In this document: one piece after another, positions 17,044 through 25,203 of the stretch
Layout: each line of letters starts with the position of its first letter
Numbering within the stretch: the first letter of the stretch is position 1
DNA from: Bacteroides xylanisolvens XB1A
Lineage (GTDB): Bacteria > Bacteroidota > Bacteroidia > Bacteroidales > Bacteroidaceae
Reading direction: 5' to 3'
Assembly (NCBI RefSeq): GCF_000210075.1
Contig: NC_021017.1
Span: 1,466,036-1,499,259, forward strand
DNA length: 33,224 nucleotides
The notes under the pieces: generated by a model
The model's input: only the letters and a program-made list of their open reading frames with translations
Databases searched by the model: none
What the model was told of the DNA's origin: nothing
Made by a program: the position numbers and the translations under genes

Positions 17044-18681
17044 TTATTTCTTTTCCAGTTCTTGCAACGAATCCATTTTTTTCTTTTCGAGGAACTCGTA
17101 AATACCACAAAGATGTTCCGTCACCTTTTGATTACCGAACTCATACACCTTGCTCACCAGTCCGTCGAGGAAATCACGGTCGTGTGAAACAACAATCAGT
17201 GTGCCGTCAAAATCCAGCAATGCCTGTTTCAGGATATCTTTCGTTTTCATGTCCAGATGATTCGTCGGCTCATCCAGGATCAGGAGGTTGACAGGTTCCA
17301 ACAGCAATTTAATCATGGCAAGGCGGGTACGCTCCCCACCCGAAAGTACTTTCACCTTCTTCATTGATTCCTCGGGACCACCAAACATGAAGGCACCCAG
17401 TAAATCACGAATCTTGTTCCGGATATCCCCCTTGGCTACATCATCAATCGTTTGGAAAACTGTCAGGTTTTCATCCATCAACGAAGCCTGATTTTGAGCG
17501 AAATATCCGATTTGTACATTATGTCCTAGAGTCAGTGTACCGTCATGTTCGATTTCCTTCATGATACATTTCACGAGTGTAGATTTACCTTCACCGTTTT
17601 TACCGACAAAAGCTACTTTATCACCACGCTCAATCGTCAGGTTAGCGTTGCGGAACACCACTTTCTCTCCGTATGCCTTTCCAACACCTTCCATGATAAC
17701 TGGATAACTGCCCGAACGGGGTGAAGGCGGGAATTTCAGTCGCAATGCAGAAGTATCCTCCTCATCGACTTCGAGCAATTCCAGCTTTTCCAGCATTTTG
17801 ACGCGGCTCTGTACCTGCAACGTCTTTGAATATGTTCCTTTGAATCGTTCGATGAACTCCTTCGTTTCAGCAATAAACTTCTGCTGCTCGTCGTATGCCT
17901 TCTGCTGCTGTTCGCGGCGATCCTTACGCAGTTGCAGATATTGGGAATAGTTCACTTTATAATCATAAATACGTCCCATCGTCACTTCGATGGTGCGTGT
18001 TGTAATATTATCCACGAATTTGCGGTCGTGGCTGATTACGATAACTGCTTTCCCGTTATTAATAAGGAAATCTTCCAACCATTGAATAGATTCAATATCC
18101 AGATGATTCGTCGGCTCATCGAGCAAGAGTACGTCCGGTTTCTGCAACAGCAACTTAGCGAGCTCGATGCGCATCCGCCATCCACCGCTGAAATCACTCG
18201 TCTGGCGTTGAAAATCGCTCCGGGTGAACCCTAATCCGAGCAATGCCTTTTCCACATCCTCTTCATAATTAGTTGCGTCAATCGAATAAAACTTCTCGCT
18301 CAAGGCAGACACTTCTTCAATCAGCGCCATGTAACTGTCGCTCTCGTAGTCCGTCCGTGTCTCGAGCTCTTTGTTCAGTTTTTCAATCTGCGCTTCCATT
18401 TCATGCAGATGTGAAAAAGCCTGTGCCGTTTCGTCAAACACTGTTCTTCCGTCTTCCGTCATCAGATGTTGAGGCAGATAGGCTACTACGCAATCTTTGG
18501 GCGCGGAAACTTTTCCACGTGTCGGTTGTCGTGCGCCTGCCAAAATTTTCAGCAGCGTACTTTTTCCCGCCCCATTTTTACCCATCAGTGCGATGCGGTC
18601 TTTTTCATTAATTACGAAAGAAATATCACTAAATAAAGTAGTGCCGCCAAACTCTACGGCTAGTCCGTCAACAGAAATCAT
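17044..18681 (-). CDS. ABC-F family ATPase
   Basis: 545 residues with two ABC domains and no membrane helices. Domain 1: Walker A GKNGAGKST (about 34-42), signature FSGGWRMRIELA, Walker B VLLLDEPTNHLDI. Domain 2: GKNGEGKST, signature LSGGERTRLAM, Walker B LLILDEPTNHLDM. Between them (about 240-310) is the charged interdomain linker typical of ABC-F proteins, which bind the ribosomal E site and influence translation or protect it from antibiotics. There is no long C-terminal coiled coil, so it is not a full-length Uup. A housekeeping type is more likely than a resistance factor. Confidence 0.93.
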   Translation of the reverse strand: MISVDGLAVEFGGTTLFSDISFVINEKDRIALMGKNGAGKSTLLKILAGARQPTRGKVSAPKDCVVAYLPQHLMTEDGRTVFDETAQAFSHLHEMEAQIEKLNKELETRTDYESDSYMALIEEVSALSEKFYSIDATNYEEDVEKALLGLGFTRSDFQRQTSDFSGGWRMRIELAKLLLQKPDVLLLDEPTNHLDIESIQWLEDFLINNGKAVIVISHDRKFVDNITTRTIEVTMGRIYDYKVNYSQYLQLRKDRREQQQKAYDEQQKFIAETKEFIERFKGTYSKTLQVQSRVKMLEKLELLEVDEEDTSALRLKFPPSPRSGSYPVIMEGVGKAYGEKVVFRNANLTIERGDKVAFVGKNGEGKSTLVKCIMKEIEHDGTLTLGHNVQIGYFAQNQASLMDENLTVFQTIDDVAKGDIRNKIRDLLGAFMFGGPEESMKKVKVLSGGERTRLAMIKLLLEPVNLLILDEPTNHLDMKTKDILKQALLDFDGTLIVVSHDRDFLDGLVSKVYEFGNQKVTEHLCGIYEFLEKKKMDSLQELEKK

Positions 18682-18703
18682 ACTATTCTTTTAAATTGAG
18701 GCG

Positions 18704-18711
18704 CAAAGATA
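18704..18711 (-). promoter_or_regulatory. -7 box of the ABC-F gene
   Basis: Minus-strand TATCTTTG, exact TAnnTTTG, 22 bp before the start codon. Confidence 0.6.
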
Positions 18712-18799
18712 GCGAAATATATGAATCTTTTTTATAACTTGCGGGCTGAAAAGGGAGATTAATCTCAAAAAACAGATAAAAAAACAATATATAAGCGAT

Positions 18800-19198
18800 A
18801 TGGAAAGCGAACAAATGAATGAATTCAGACCCTTAATTTTAGTAGCTGAAGACGATGACAGCAACTTTAAATTAATCAAGGCTATCATAGGCAAAAAGTG
18901 TGATATCGAGTGGGCTAAAAATGGGCAGGAAATGGTGGAGTTGTTTCAACAGCATCAGGAAAGAACCAAAGCAATGCTGATGGATATCAAGATGCCGGTG
19001 ATGAACGGGTTGGAGGCAACGAAGATAATTCGTGAGTCTAATACCGAAATTCCTATTATCATGCAGACAGCTTATGCTTTCAGCTCGGATAAGGAAAACG
19101 CAATGAACGCAGGAGCAACTGAAGTGTTGGTGAAACCTATTACTTTGAGTATTCTCCGCACTACTTTAAGCAAATATCTACCCGATTTGCAGTGGTGA
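18800..19198 (+). CDS. Stand-alone response regulator receiver protein
   Basis: 132 residues consisting of one CheY-like receiver domain. The acidic pocket is in AEDDDSN (Glu17, Asp18, Asp19), the phosphorylated Asp is Asp62 in LMDIKMPVMNG, the switch Thr is Thr90 and the conserved Lys is Lys112 in VKPI. There is no output domain, and no histidine kinase lies in the window, so it is an orphan that must serve a remote kinase or protein partner. The upstream 100 bp is divergent from the ABC-F gene. It ends at a shared bidirectional terminator with susD. Confidence 0.92.
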   Translation: MESEQMNEFRPLILVAEDDDSNFKLIKAIIGKKCDIEWAKNGQEMVELFQQHQERTKAMLMDIKMPVMNGLEATKIIRESNTEIPIIMQTAYAFSSDKENAMNAGATEVLVKPITLSILRTTLSKYLPDLQW

Positions 19199-19373
19199 AA
19201 TTGATTCGTACGAGATTTTTTTTAATTTATTTAAAAGGTGCTTAAACGTTAAATACGGAATAAAGTAGGAAAAGAGTATGGTCGGGTAGAAAAATGGTAT
19301 GTAAAAGATGCCGTTGAATATTCCTTTTTCTCTATTATTATTTGAGCATTCATCTGATGAAATTGGATAAAAT

Positions 19374-19406
19374 AAAATAGGCGAACCTCACGGTTGGCCT
19401 ATTTTT
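19374..19406. terminator. Bidirectional intrinsic terminator between the receiver gene and susD
   Basis: The stem AAAATAGGC (19374-19382) pairs with GCCTATTTT (19397-19405), and the inner AACC pairs with GGTT around a TCAC loop, with one mismatch. A T run follows on each strand. It serves both convergent units. The rest of 19199-19481 holds nothing else recognisable. Confidence 0.8.
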
Positions 19407-19481
19407 GTTCGCCTCTGTTAATTTGTTAGAGTACAGAAACGACTCTATGTAAAGTCTCTCCTTTGAGAGATTTTAAGTTCA

Positions 19482-21098
19482 TTATTTGTTTCCGCCGGCC
19501 CACCAGACAGCTTCGCTATATACATACTGGCCATCACCGAAAGCAGCTTTCACTTCAGGATTTGCCAATACGTCGTCTGCTCCATAACCGAAGCGCAATG
19601 GGAACTTATTGTTGTTCAGCGGGTTCTTCAGTACAATGAAGTTTTCTCCTGCACCTTTCAAACGACGGTAGTCGTTATAGGCTTCCAGTGATTCGCCGGA
19701 TGCACCGAAGAAGGCGAGATACTTCTGTATCATTGTCTCTTGCAGAGGGTTGGCATCGAATAACGGTTCTACTTCATCCGTGAAATAGGTTTCTGCTACA
19801 TCTGCACCCAAATCACTGTCGCCATCAGCTACCCAAGTGTCAGCGGCATCTATAATTGAGTTTTCCAGATTCTCGAATCCGGCAGTGATTGCAGCTTTTA
19901 AAGCACTCTTAGCTTCATCCAGTCTGCCTCCCAAGCGGCATAATGCTTCTGCTTCGAGGAATTTCACTTCATGATAACTGATTAAAAGAGTCGGAGCCGA
20001 CATTGCCCATGATATCATTGACATACCATAATTGTTCTGCAACTCTTGCGGGGTTCCGTTAGGAGCTGCTTTGATACTTGCGATGTCTGTAGCTTGCGTA
20101 CCACTTGCATAACCAGCAGGGAAGTCTCCGCTGGGGTCGGGTTCCAGAAACGCTTGCGGTGCTCTAGGGTCATTGCGTTCAACAAATTTTTCAATCAGGC
20201 TTGCACTAGCTGCCAAACTGTTACGGCTGTAGCTAAATGCCCAAAGCGGATTTAGTTGTGAGTCAGCATCATAAATAGCCAGTTTACATTCTTCACTTGC
20301 ATTAGCAAATGATTTGCTCACATAAGTGAGAATATTCTGAAGGTCTGTTGTCTTGTTGGCACTTTTATTGAGCAAACGCATTGTATAACGTGCTTTTAAC
20401 GCATAAGCTGTCTTGAGCCACATACTTGCTTGTGTACTGGTGTTTGAACCATAGATCAAGTCTTTAGAACCGACTGCACCGGACAAGCCTGTATCTTTGG
20501 CAGTACCGTTATTCAGTAGAGTGATAGCATCATCCAGATTCTGCATCACTTCCTGGTAAATGCTTTCCTGCGTATCTATTTTAGGCTGCATATACATTGG
20601 TGTGCCGTCCGGGTTAAGGATACCAGTCTGGCTGTACGGTGTATTCCCGAACACATCGGCTGCCACAGCTCCGTTGTAGGCGAGCAAGATTTTAGCAATT
20701 GCTTCCGTCACTACATTTCCTTTTTCTGAGGGATCTTCTTCGCACTTCTTGATAACGATTTTAGCGTTCTTGATATTTGCGTAGACGTTGATCCATGCGT
20801 TATTGTAAGTAGTAGCCGTTGTAGGCTCTCCGCTACGTACTTCCGCACGGTAAAGCTGGTTTGATATACCCGTTTCATGTTCTATGTAAACAGAGGAATA
20901 GAGTGAAAAATCCCCTCCCACAGTGCTGAATCCAGTGTTTACACCTAAGTCTGTAATCAAAAACTTAGCGGGCGCATCCAGCGGATTGTTAGGGTTTTCA
21001 TTGATTTTATCCATTGCATCTTCCGTACAAGCAGAAGCAATGGCAGCAGTCAAGAAAGAAACTGCCAGCAATTTTCCTATTGATTTATATTTTTTCAT
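19482..21098 (-). CDS. SusD/RagB-type outer-membrane lipoprotein
   Basis: 538 residues. Signal peptide with Cys24 lipobox (AIASACTED), acidic +2/+3 residues typical of surface export. It forms the lid over the SusC barrel and binds the incoming glycan or peptide. The sequence (ENPNNPL near the start, AWINVYANIKNAK, LLAYNGAVAADVFGNTPYS, MWLKTAYALKARYTM, and EVKFLEAEALCRLG of the TPR part) is of the SusD_like-2 kind. The start is 12 bp after the susC stop, so it depends on the susC promoter and therefore on the inversion switch. No enzyme gene follows: the operon ends at the terminator near 19390. Confidence 0.92.
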   Translation of the reverse strand: MKKYKSIGKLLAVSFLTAAIASACTEDAMDKINENPNNPLDAPAKFLITDLGVNTGFSTVGGDFSLYSSVYIEHETGISNQLYRAEVRSGEPTTATTYNNAWINVYANIKNAKIVIKKCEEDPSEKGNVVTEAIAKILLAYNGAVAADVFGNTPYSQTGILNPDGTPMYMQPKIDTQESIYQEVMQNLDDAITLLNNGTAKDTGLSGAVGSKDLIYGSNTSTQASMWLKTAYALKARYTMRLLNKSANKTTDLQNILTYVSKSFANASEECKLAIYDADSQLNPLWAFSYSRNSLAASASLIEKFVERNDPRAPQAFLEPDPSGDFPAGYASGTQATDIASIKAAPNGTPQELQNNYGMSMISWAMSAPTLLISYHEVKFLEAEALCRLGGRLDEAKSALKAAITAGFENLENSIIDAADTWVADGDSDLGADVAETYFTDEVEPLFDANPLQETMIQKYLAFFGASGESLEAYNDYRRLKGAGENFIVLKNPLNNNKFPLRFGYGADDVLANPEVKAAFGDGQYVYSEAVWWAGGNK

Positions 21099-21109
21099 TG
21101 TCTTGCAGA

Positions 21110-24067
21110 TTAAAATTTAATGTTGAAACCAAAGCCGAAACTAGCTGTTTGCGGCATTGAATAATCTTCAAATGCTCCTGCCATGTTGTTGTTACCCTGA
21201 CTGGCTTCCGGATCGAGGTCAGGCAATTGAGCCCAGATTAGGATATTTCTGGCAAATGCGTTTACAGAAAGTTCCATTGAACGTTTTTGAAGAATTTTGT
21301 AGTTGACAGCCACTTCACGCAGTTTGATGAAAGAGTTGTCATATACTGAAGATTCGTCAATATCGTTCAGACGGCTGTAATATACCTGTTGTGCGTTTGC
21401 GCCAGTGATGGCGATATCATTTTTAGTTCCATCGGTTTTGTATCCGTCGAAGATGATGGTACCTTCGCGGTTTTCCGTTCTCTTGCTGACACCGTAGTAG
21501 TCTGCAAGTCCGGTTGTTCTACTATACATCTGACCACCCTGTTTCCAGTCGAGTACTGCGCTGATTGTACACTTCCATAAGCGTAATGTGGTGTTGAATC
21601 CCATCAGGAAGTCCGGAGAAACCTTACCGATTACCTGTGCTTCACCAGCGATAGGAAGACCGTTTTCGTCTACCAGACGATTGCCGTTTTCATCTCTCTT
21701 GTAACCTACACCATAGATTACAGGGAATTTTTCACCTGCTGAAGCGCGTACCTGTGGAGTAACATAACCACCCAGAGAGATATTTTCTACGCCCGGTGCC
21801 AGTTCATCTACGTAGTTGTCGATTTTCGTCCAGTTGAATGCAAAATCCCAGTTGATATTCTTCGTCCGGATGGGGTTGAAGCCGAGAGTGAATTCGTGCG
21901 TGTTGGTATGAATCTTACCACCGTTGGTGAGCAGTTTGCTGGCACCGGTAGAAGAAGCCAAAGGCACTTCAAAAATCTGGTCTTTCACATTCTGGCGTGA
22001 GTACGTATAACTGAATGTGATTAAGTTATCGAGGAAGTTCACATCAGCACCCACTTCGTACGAACGTGTGTTCTGTGGTTTCAGTTTCGGGTCAAAAATC
22101 GTGTAGTACGGAGTATAGGCGGTAGTACCTTTCATCGGATACATGATTGGAGTCAGCATATAGAAACCACCTCCGTATGTCGGAGTTGAGTAGTAGTTTT
22201 CGAGGAAATCTCCTGCTTGTCCTACTTCCGCATAAGATACTCTCAATTTAGCGTGATTAACAACATTGTTTTTCAATGCATCCAGTTCCGTCAGGATAAA
22301 ACCTGCTGAAATAGAAGGATAGAAGAACGAACGGTTGTTGCGTGGCATATTAGATACGTAGTCCTGACGTCCGGTGAGGGTCAGATAAAGCATATTTTTG
22401 TAAGAAGCCGATACGTTACCGAAGAATCCCACTGTGCGGTTTTTCCACGTCTCTTCCTCTGTCTGTTGAGTAGTGGCGTTGTTGATGTGGTTCCATCCCG
22501 GGAAGTTGTAGTTCGTACCATATTCATAATACTTCTTTCTGTTGCTTTGGATAATTTCATTACCCAATACGGCGTTCAGTCCCCAGTCCTCATTGATGTG
22601 CCAGTCGTAGTTGATGGTCAGCAAAGAGTTGTATGTAGCGTTCGTCCAACCGTAGTTTTCGATTTGTCCGCGACCGCCACCCGTGTTACTACCGTATCCG
22701 TAGCTGTCTACATAGTGAGTAGTGTAAGCATCCACGCCGACCATGTATTTTGCGTTCAACTTGTGGTTAGTTGTACCGAAATCAGTCTGATAGCTTGCGT
22801 ATACATTTCCGAAGAAACGGTTGGTGTCTTCTGTGAATTTGTTGTTGTCCATCGCCCAATAAGCGTTGTCAAAGCTACCACGGAAAGAATTCTGTGTGTA
22901 CTGGTTACCGTCTACGTGACTTGGAATCCCTGCAAGATCATAGCTGGGAGGAGCTGCGTAAACCGTTCTCAACAGACCGTTACCGGAAGTCACTGCCTTG
23001 TCGATAGAAGTAGTGATATAGTTAGCTGTAAATCCGGAACTCCAGTTGTTAGTCAGTTTGGTGTCGGCGCTAACCTTTACATTATATCTGTCCATACCAG
23101 TGCTTGAGATAATACCGTCCTGATGTGTATTTCCCAATGAGATAGAGTAGGAGCTTTTGTCGAGCATCTGCGCTACATTCAATGAATTGCTCCAGGTGAT
23201 TCCTGTGTCGAAGAATTCTTTAGCATTGTCATACGCCTGTGGAGTGACCCATGGATCAAGGCCGGCTGACGCACGTTGGGGAACATAATATTTTCCTTGT
23301 TGCTTACCATACTGTTGAGTGTATTTGTTGTCCGTGTTACCACCGTATGTCGCATCGTTGGGAAGTTCGGAAATCTTAGGTCCCCAGGAGGTTCCCGATG
23401 TGGCACTGAATTTTCCACCCGAACCTTGTGCGTATGTTTTCTGGAACTCCGGCAGACGACCTACTACATCGAAGCTGACATTAGAAGAGAAGCTAACCTG
23501 CGGTTTGCCTTTTTCCAGCCCTTTACCACTTTTGGTTGTGATGATAATCACACCATTGGAAGCACGGATACCATAAAGTGCAGAAGCAGCCTGTCCTTTC
23601 AAAATGTTGATACTTTCAATATCATTAGGGTCGATATCTACCGCACGGTTGGCGAAGTCGGCTCCGCTCACACTACCATTGTTCTGTATGTCTGTACTAA
23701 CGTCCGGCGTACTGGTTACCGGCATTCCGTCGATAACGTAAAGCGGAGTGTTGTCACCCGAGAAGGAACGTGCACCACGGATGGTGATCTGTGAAGAAGC
23801 TCCTGGCATACCACTTGAAGGCTTAACGTCCAAACCGGATACTTTACCTTGCAGCGCTCCTGCCAGATTGGAGTTGGCAGCTTGCGTCAGCTGATCTGAT
23901 TTTACGTCCTGAACGGCGTAACCCAGTGCTTTCTTTTCACGCGAGATACCCATGGCTGTCACTACAACCTCATCCAGAGCCTTCGCGTCACTTTTTAATA
24001 CGACTTTTATTACTCCCGGTTTGATGGAAACGTCCTGCGAAATCATTCCTACATAAGAAATGCGCAA
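21110..24067 (-). pseudogene. SusC/RagA TonB-dependent transporter body, start-less in this DNA orientation (phase OFF)
   Basis: 985 codons of an outer-membrane SusC barrel: end of the carboxypeptidase-regulatory-like domain (ISYVGMISQDVSI), then the plug (QGKVSGLDVKPSSGMPGASS; SGDNTPLYVIDGMPV; ILKGQAASALYGIRASNGVI), then the 22-strand barrel ending in the usual C-terminal Phe (GFGFNIKF). It begins in mid-domain: no ATG, signal peptide or promoter precedes it, and a TGA lies in frame just upstream. Reading TTG at 24067 as a start is only formal. The missing front is on the opposite strand at 24422-24640. Inversion between the repeats gives a 1057-residue protein. It is therefore a silent but intact gene, not a decayed one. 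Confidence 0.9.
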
Positions 24068-24090
24068 AGTTTTAGCAGAACTTGGTACAT
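24067..24090 (-). repeat. Inverted repeat of the susC switch, left copy
   Basis: Read on the minus strand it starts ATGTACCAAGTTCTGCTAA and continues AACTT. It matches 24615-24638 at 23 of 24 positions. It lies inside the susC reading frame (codons for VPSSAKT). The one difference is the third base of a Lys codon (AAA here, AAG in the other copy), so recombination does not change the protein. Confidence 0.92.
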
Positions 24091-24360
24091 GGTCGTTTCA
24101 GTTTTCATCATTGTTAATAGTTCTTTAGTCTTTTGGGAGATGTAAAATGATAAAAAGATACCATTTGGGAGGAAATAATGTTCTTTTTATCTTGAAAATA
24201 TCTTTTTAGACGCTATCTTTATGATAGAAATTCTATTTTAAAATATATTAAATTGAATATTTCTAGTTATAGTTTGTTGGTTTTTACTAGATGGGAGCTT
24301 GCAAAATAATACTTTTTAGTTAAATACGTAACACTTTTTCCGGTTTGTCATAATTAGTGT

Positions 24361-24368
24361 TATCTTTG
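24361..24368 (+). promoter_or_regulatory. -7 box of the invertible susC promoter
   Basis: TATCTTTG, exact TAnnTTTG, 53 bp before the ATG at 24422. A TTTG at 24344-24347 is nearer than usual for a -33 element. The promoter is inside the invertible segment and so changes direction with it. Confidence 0.7.
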
Positions 24369-24421
24369 CAACCTGTTAGAGACAAAAAATCTGTTTATAG
24401 GTTAAATTTAAGAGAGAATTT

Positions 24422-24643
24422 ATGAAAAGAAAATTGATGTTCTTAATGACCTTCCTTTTTATAGGTATAGGTCTGATGACAGCGCAGACATCTAGAGTTA
24501 CCGGTTTGGTTACTTCTGAAGAAGATGGACAACCTGTCGTAGGTGCTTCAATATTGGTGAATGGCACTACCCTTGGTACTATCACTGATATTGACGGTAA
24601 GTTTACAATCGCAAATGTACCAAGTTCTGCTAAGACTTATTGA
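24422..24643 (+). CDS. Detached N-terminus of SusC (signal peptide and start of regulatory-like domain)
   Basis: 73 codons. Residues 1-21 are a signal peptide (MKRKLMFLMTFLFIGIGLMTA), followed by the beta-sandwich (carboxypeptidase D regulatory-like) domain found at the front of SusC proteins: VTGLVTSEEDGQPVVGASI, GTTLGTITDIDGKFTI. It reads through the inverted repeat, then after AKT meets Tyr and a TGA stop at 24641-24643. In this orientation only a 73-residue exported fragment can be made. It supplies residues 1-72 of the transporter after inversion. Confidence 0.9.
   Translation: MKRKLMFLMTFLFIGIGLMTAQTSRVTGLVTSEEDGQPVVGASILVNGTTLGTITDIDGKFTIANVPSSAKTY
24615..24638 (+). repeat. Inverted repeat of the susC switch, right copy
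   Basis: Starts ATGTACCAAGTTCTGCTAA and continues GACTT; 23 of 24 positions match the left copy. The core AAGT...ACTT ends are themselves weakly dyad-symmetric, as in sites for tyrosine recombinases. Confidence 0.92.
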
Positions 24644-24808
24644 TCTTTTTTCTTCCTGTTTTTTCGTGTTTTCTTCTTCTATCTTATTGTTTTTCAGTTG
24701 TTTCTATTTTCGCAAATTGTCCGGTTCTTCCGGTTTCTTTTATTGAAATTTCCTTTATCTGTTCTTGTTTATTTAGTAGTCTCTTTTTCTCATTGATTTT
24801 GAGATGGG

Positions 24809-24830
24809 GGGTAATATTCTACCCGAATTT
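24809..24830 (+). terminator. Possible weak terminator for the OFF-state transcript
   Basis: 5-bp stem GGGTA/TACCC with a 6-nt loop followed by GAATTTTT. Short; offered as a candidate only. Confidence 0.3.
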
Positions 24831-24955
24831 TTAATGAATTTCCCAGTGTTTTCACTATTATTTCAACTATCTTCGGCTTTGAATAAAAATATGTTTGATG
24901 ACGTTTTAATATCTGTGTTTTGTGGGAAATACATTTCTCAACTATACTTATCCCT

Positions 24956-25039
24956 ATGAGAAAAAATACTCATAGTAATGAGAAAAAATACTCATAGTAA
25001 TGAGAAGAAATACTCATAGTAATGAGAACTTTTTCTCAT
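24956..25039. repeat. 22-bp tandem palindromic array downstream of rpiA
   Basis: Three units with exact 22-bp period: 24956-24977, 24978-24999, 25000-25021 (units 1 and 2 identical, unit 3 with one change). Each holds ATGAG, 8 bp, CTCAT. A fourth, altered palindrome follows: ATGAGAA-CTTT-TTCTCAT at 25022-25039. Confidence 0.85.
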
Positions 25040-25203
25040 TGCAGTGAGAATATACCCTTGTTAGAATAGGCTGAAACAGTGCATAGCGGTATATAAATGA
25101 AAAGAATCAAAACCGTACAGGCATGAACAAGATTCACCTCTGGGGCCTCTGTGGTAAATAAATTCATTTCCTTACAAAATGCGATTTTCCAGTTTACGTT
25201 GTT

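Larger units (their letters stand above)
24067..24638. other. Invertible DNA segment controlling susC-susD
   Basis: A 524-bp segment (24091-24614) between inverted repeats. It carries, on the plus strand, a promoter (-7 box 24361-24368), a leader of about 50 nt and the first codons of susC. In the present orientation these point away from the susC body. After inversion the promoter drives the minus strand and the frame reads SSAKT then LRISYVG without break. The stretch 24091-24340 has no gene; on the minus strand I find no TAnnTTTG box that could drive susC in the OFF state. The gap 24091-24421 is thus explained. Confidence 0.9.
24644..25203. other. Gene-free stretch between the susC switch and rpiA
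   Basis: 560 bp without a credible gene. 24641-24790 is markedly pyrimidine-rich on the plus strand. A small hairpin GGGTA/TACCC (24809-24824) followed by GAATTTTT might end the short OFF-state transcript. A 22-bp tandem array follows at 24956-25039. Near 25139-25160 there is a CCTCTGTGGT word also seen upstream of ruvA. Confidence 0.6.

Noticed and set aside
19199..19373. Possible small gene or regulatory RNA after the receiver gene
   Set aside because: No ORF, promoter box or stable stem apart from the terminator at 19374.
22466..23107. 213-codon plus-strand reading frame inside susC
   Set aside because: It is antisense to a well-supported barrel region, has no domain and a Val/Ser-rich composition typical of a shadow frame.
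23276..23794. 172-codon plus-strand frame inside susC
   Set aside because: Antisense to the plug domain coding region, no recognisable domain.
23997..24067. TTG at 24067 as a genuine start of a 985-residue transporter
   Set aside because: The protein would start inside a beta-sandwich domain without a signal peptide; the missing front is present on the other strand with a matching repeat.
24561..24834. Small ORFs in the pyrimidine-rich stretch after the susC switch
   Set aside because: Low-complexity Phe/Ser/Leu strings produced by base composition.
24956..25039. CRISPR-like array
   Set aside because: Whole units repeat without unique spacers, there are only 3-4 copies, and no cas genes are present. 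The same holds for the other three arrays.
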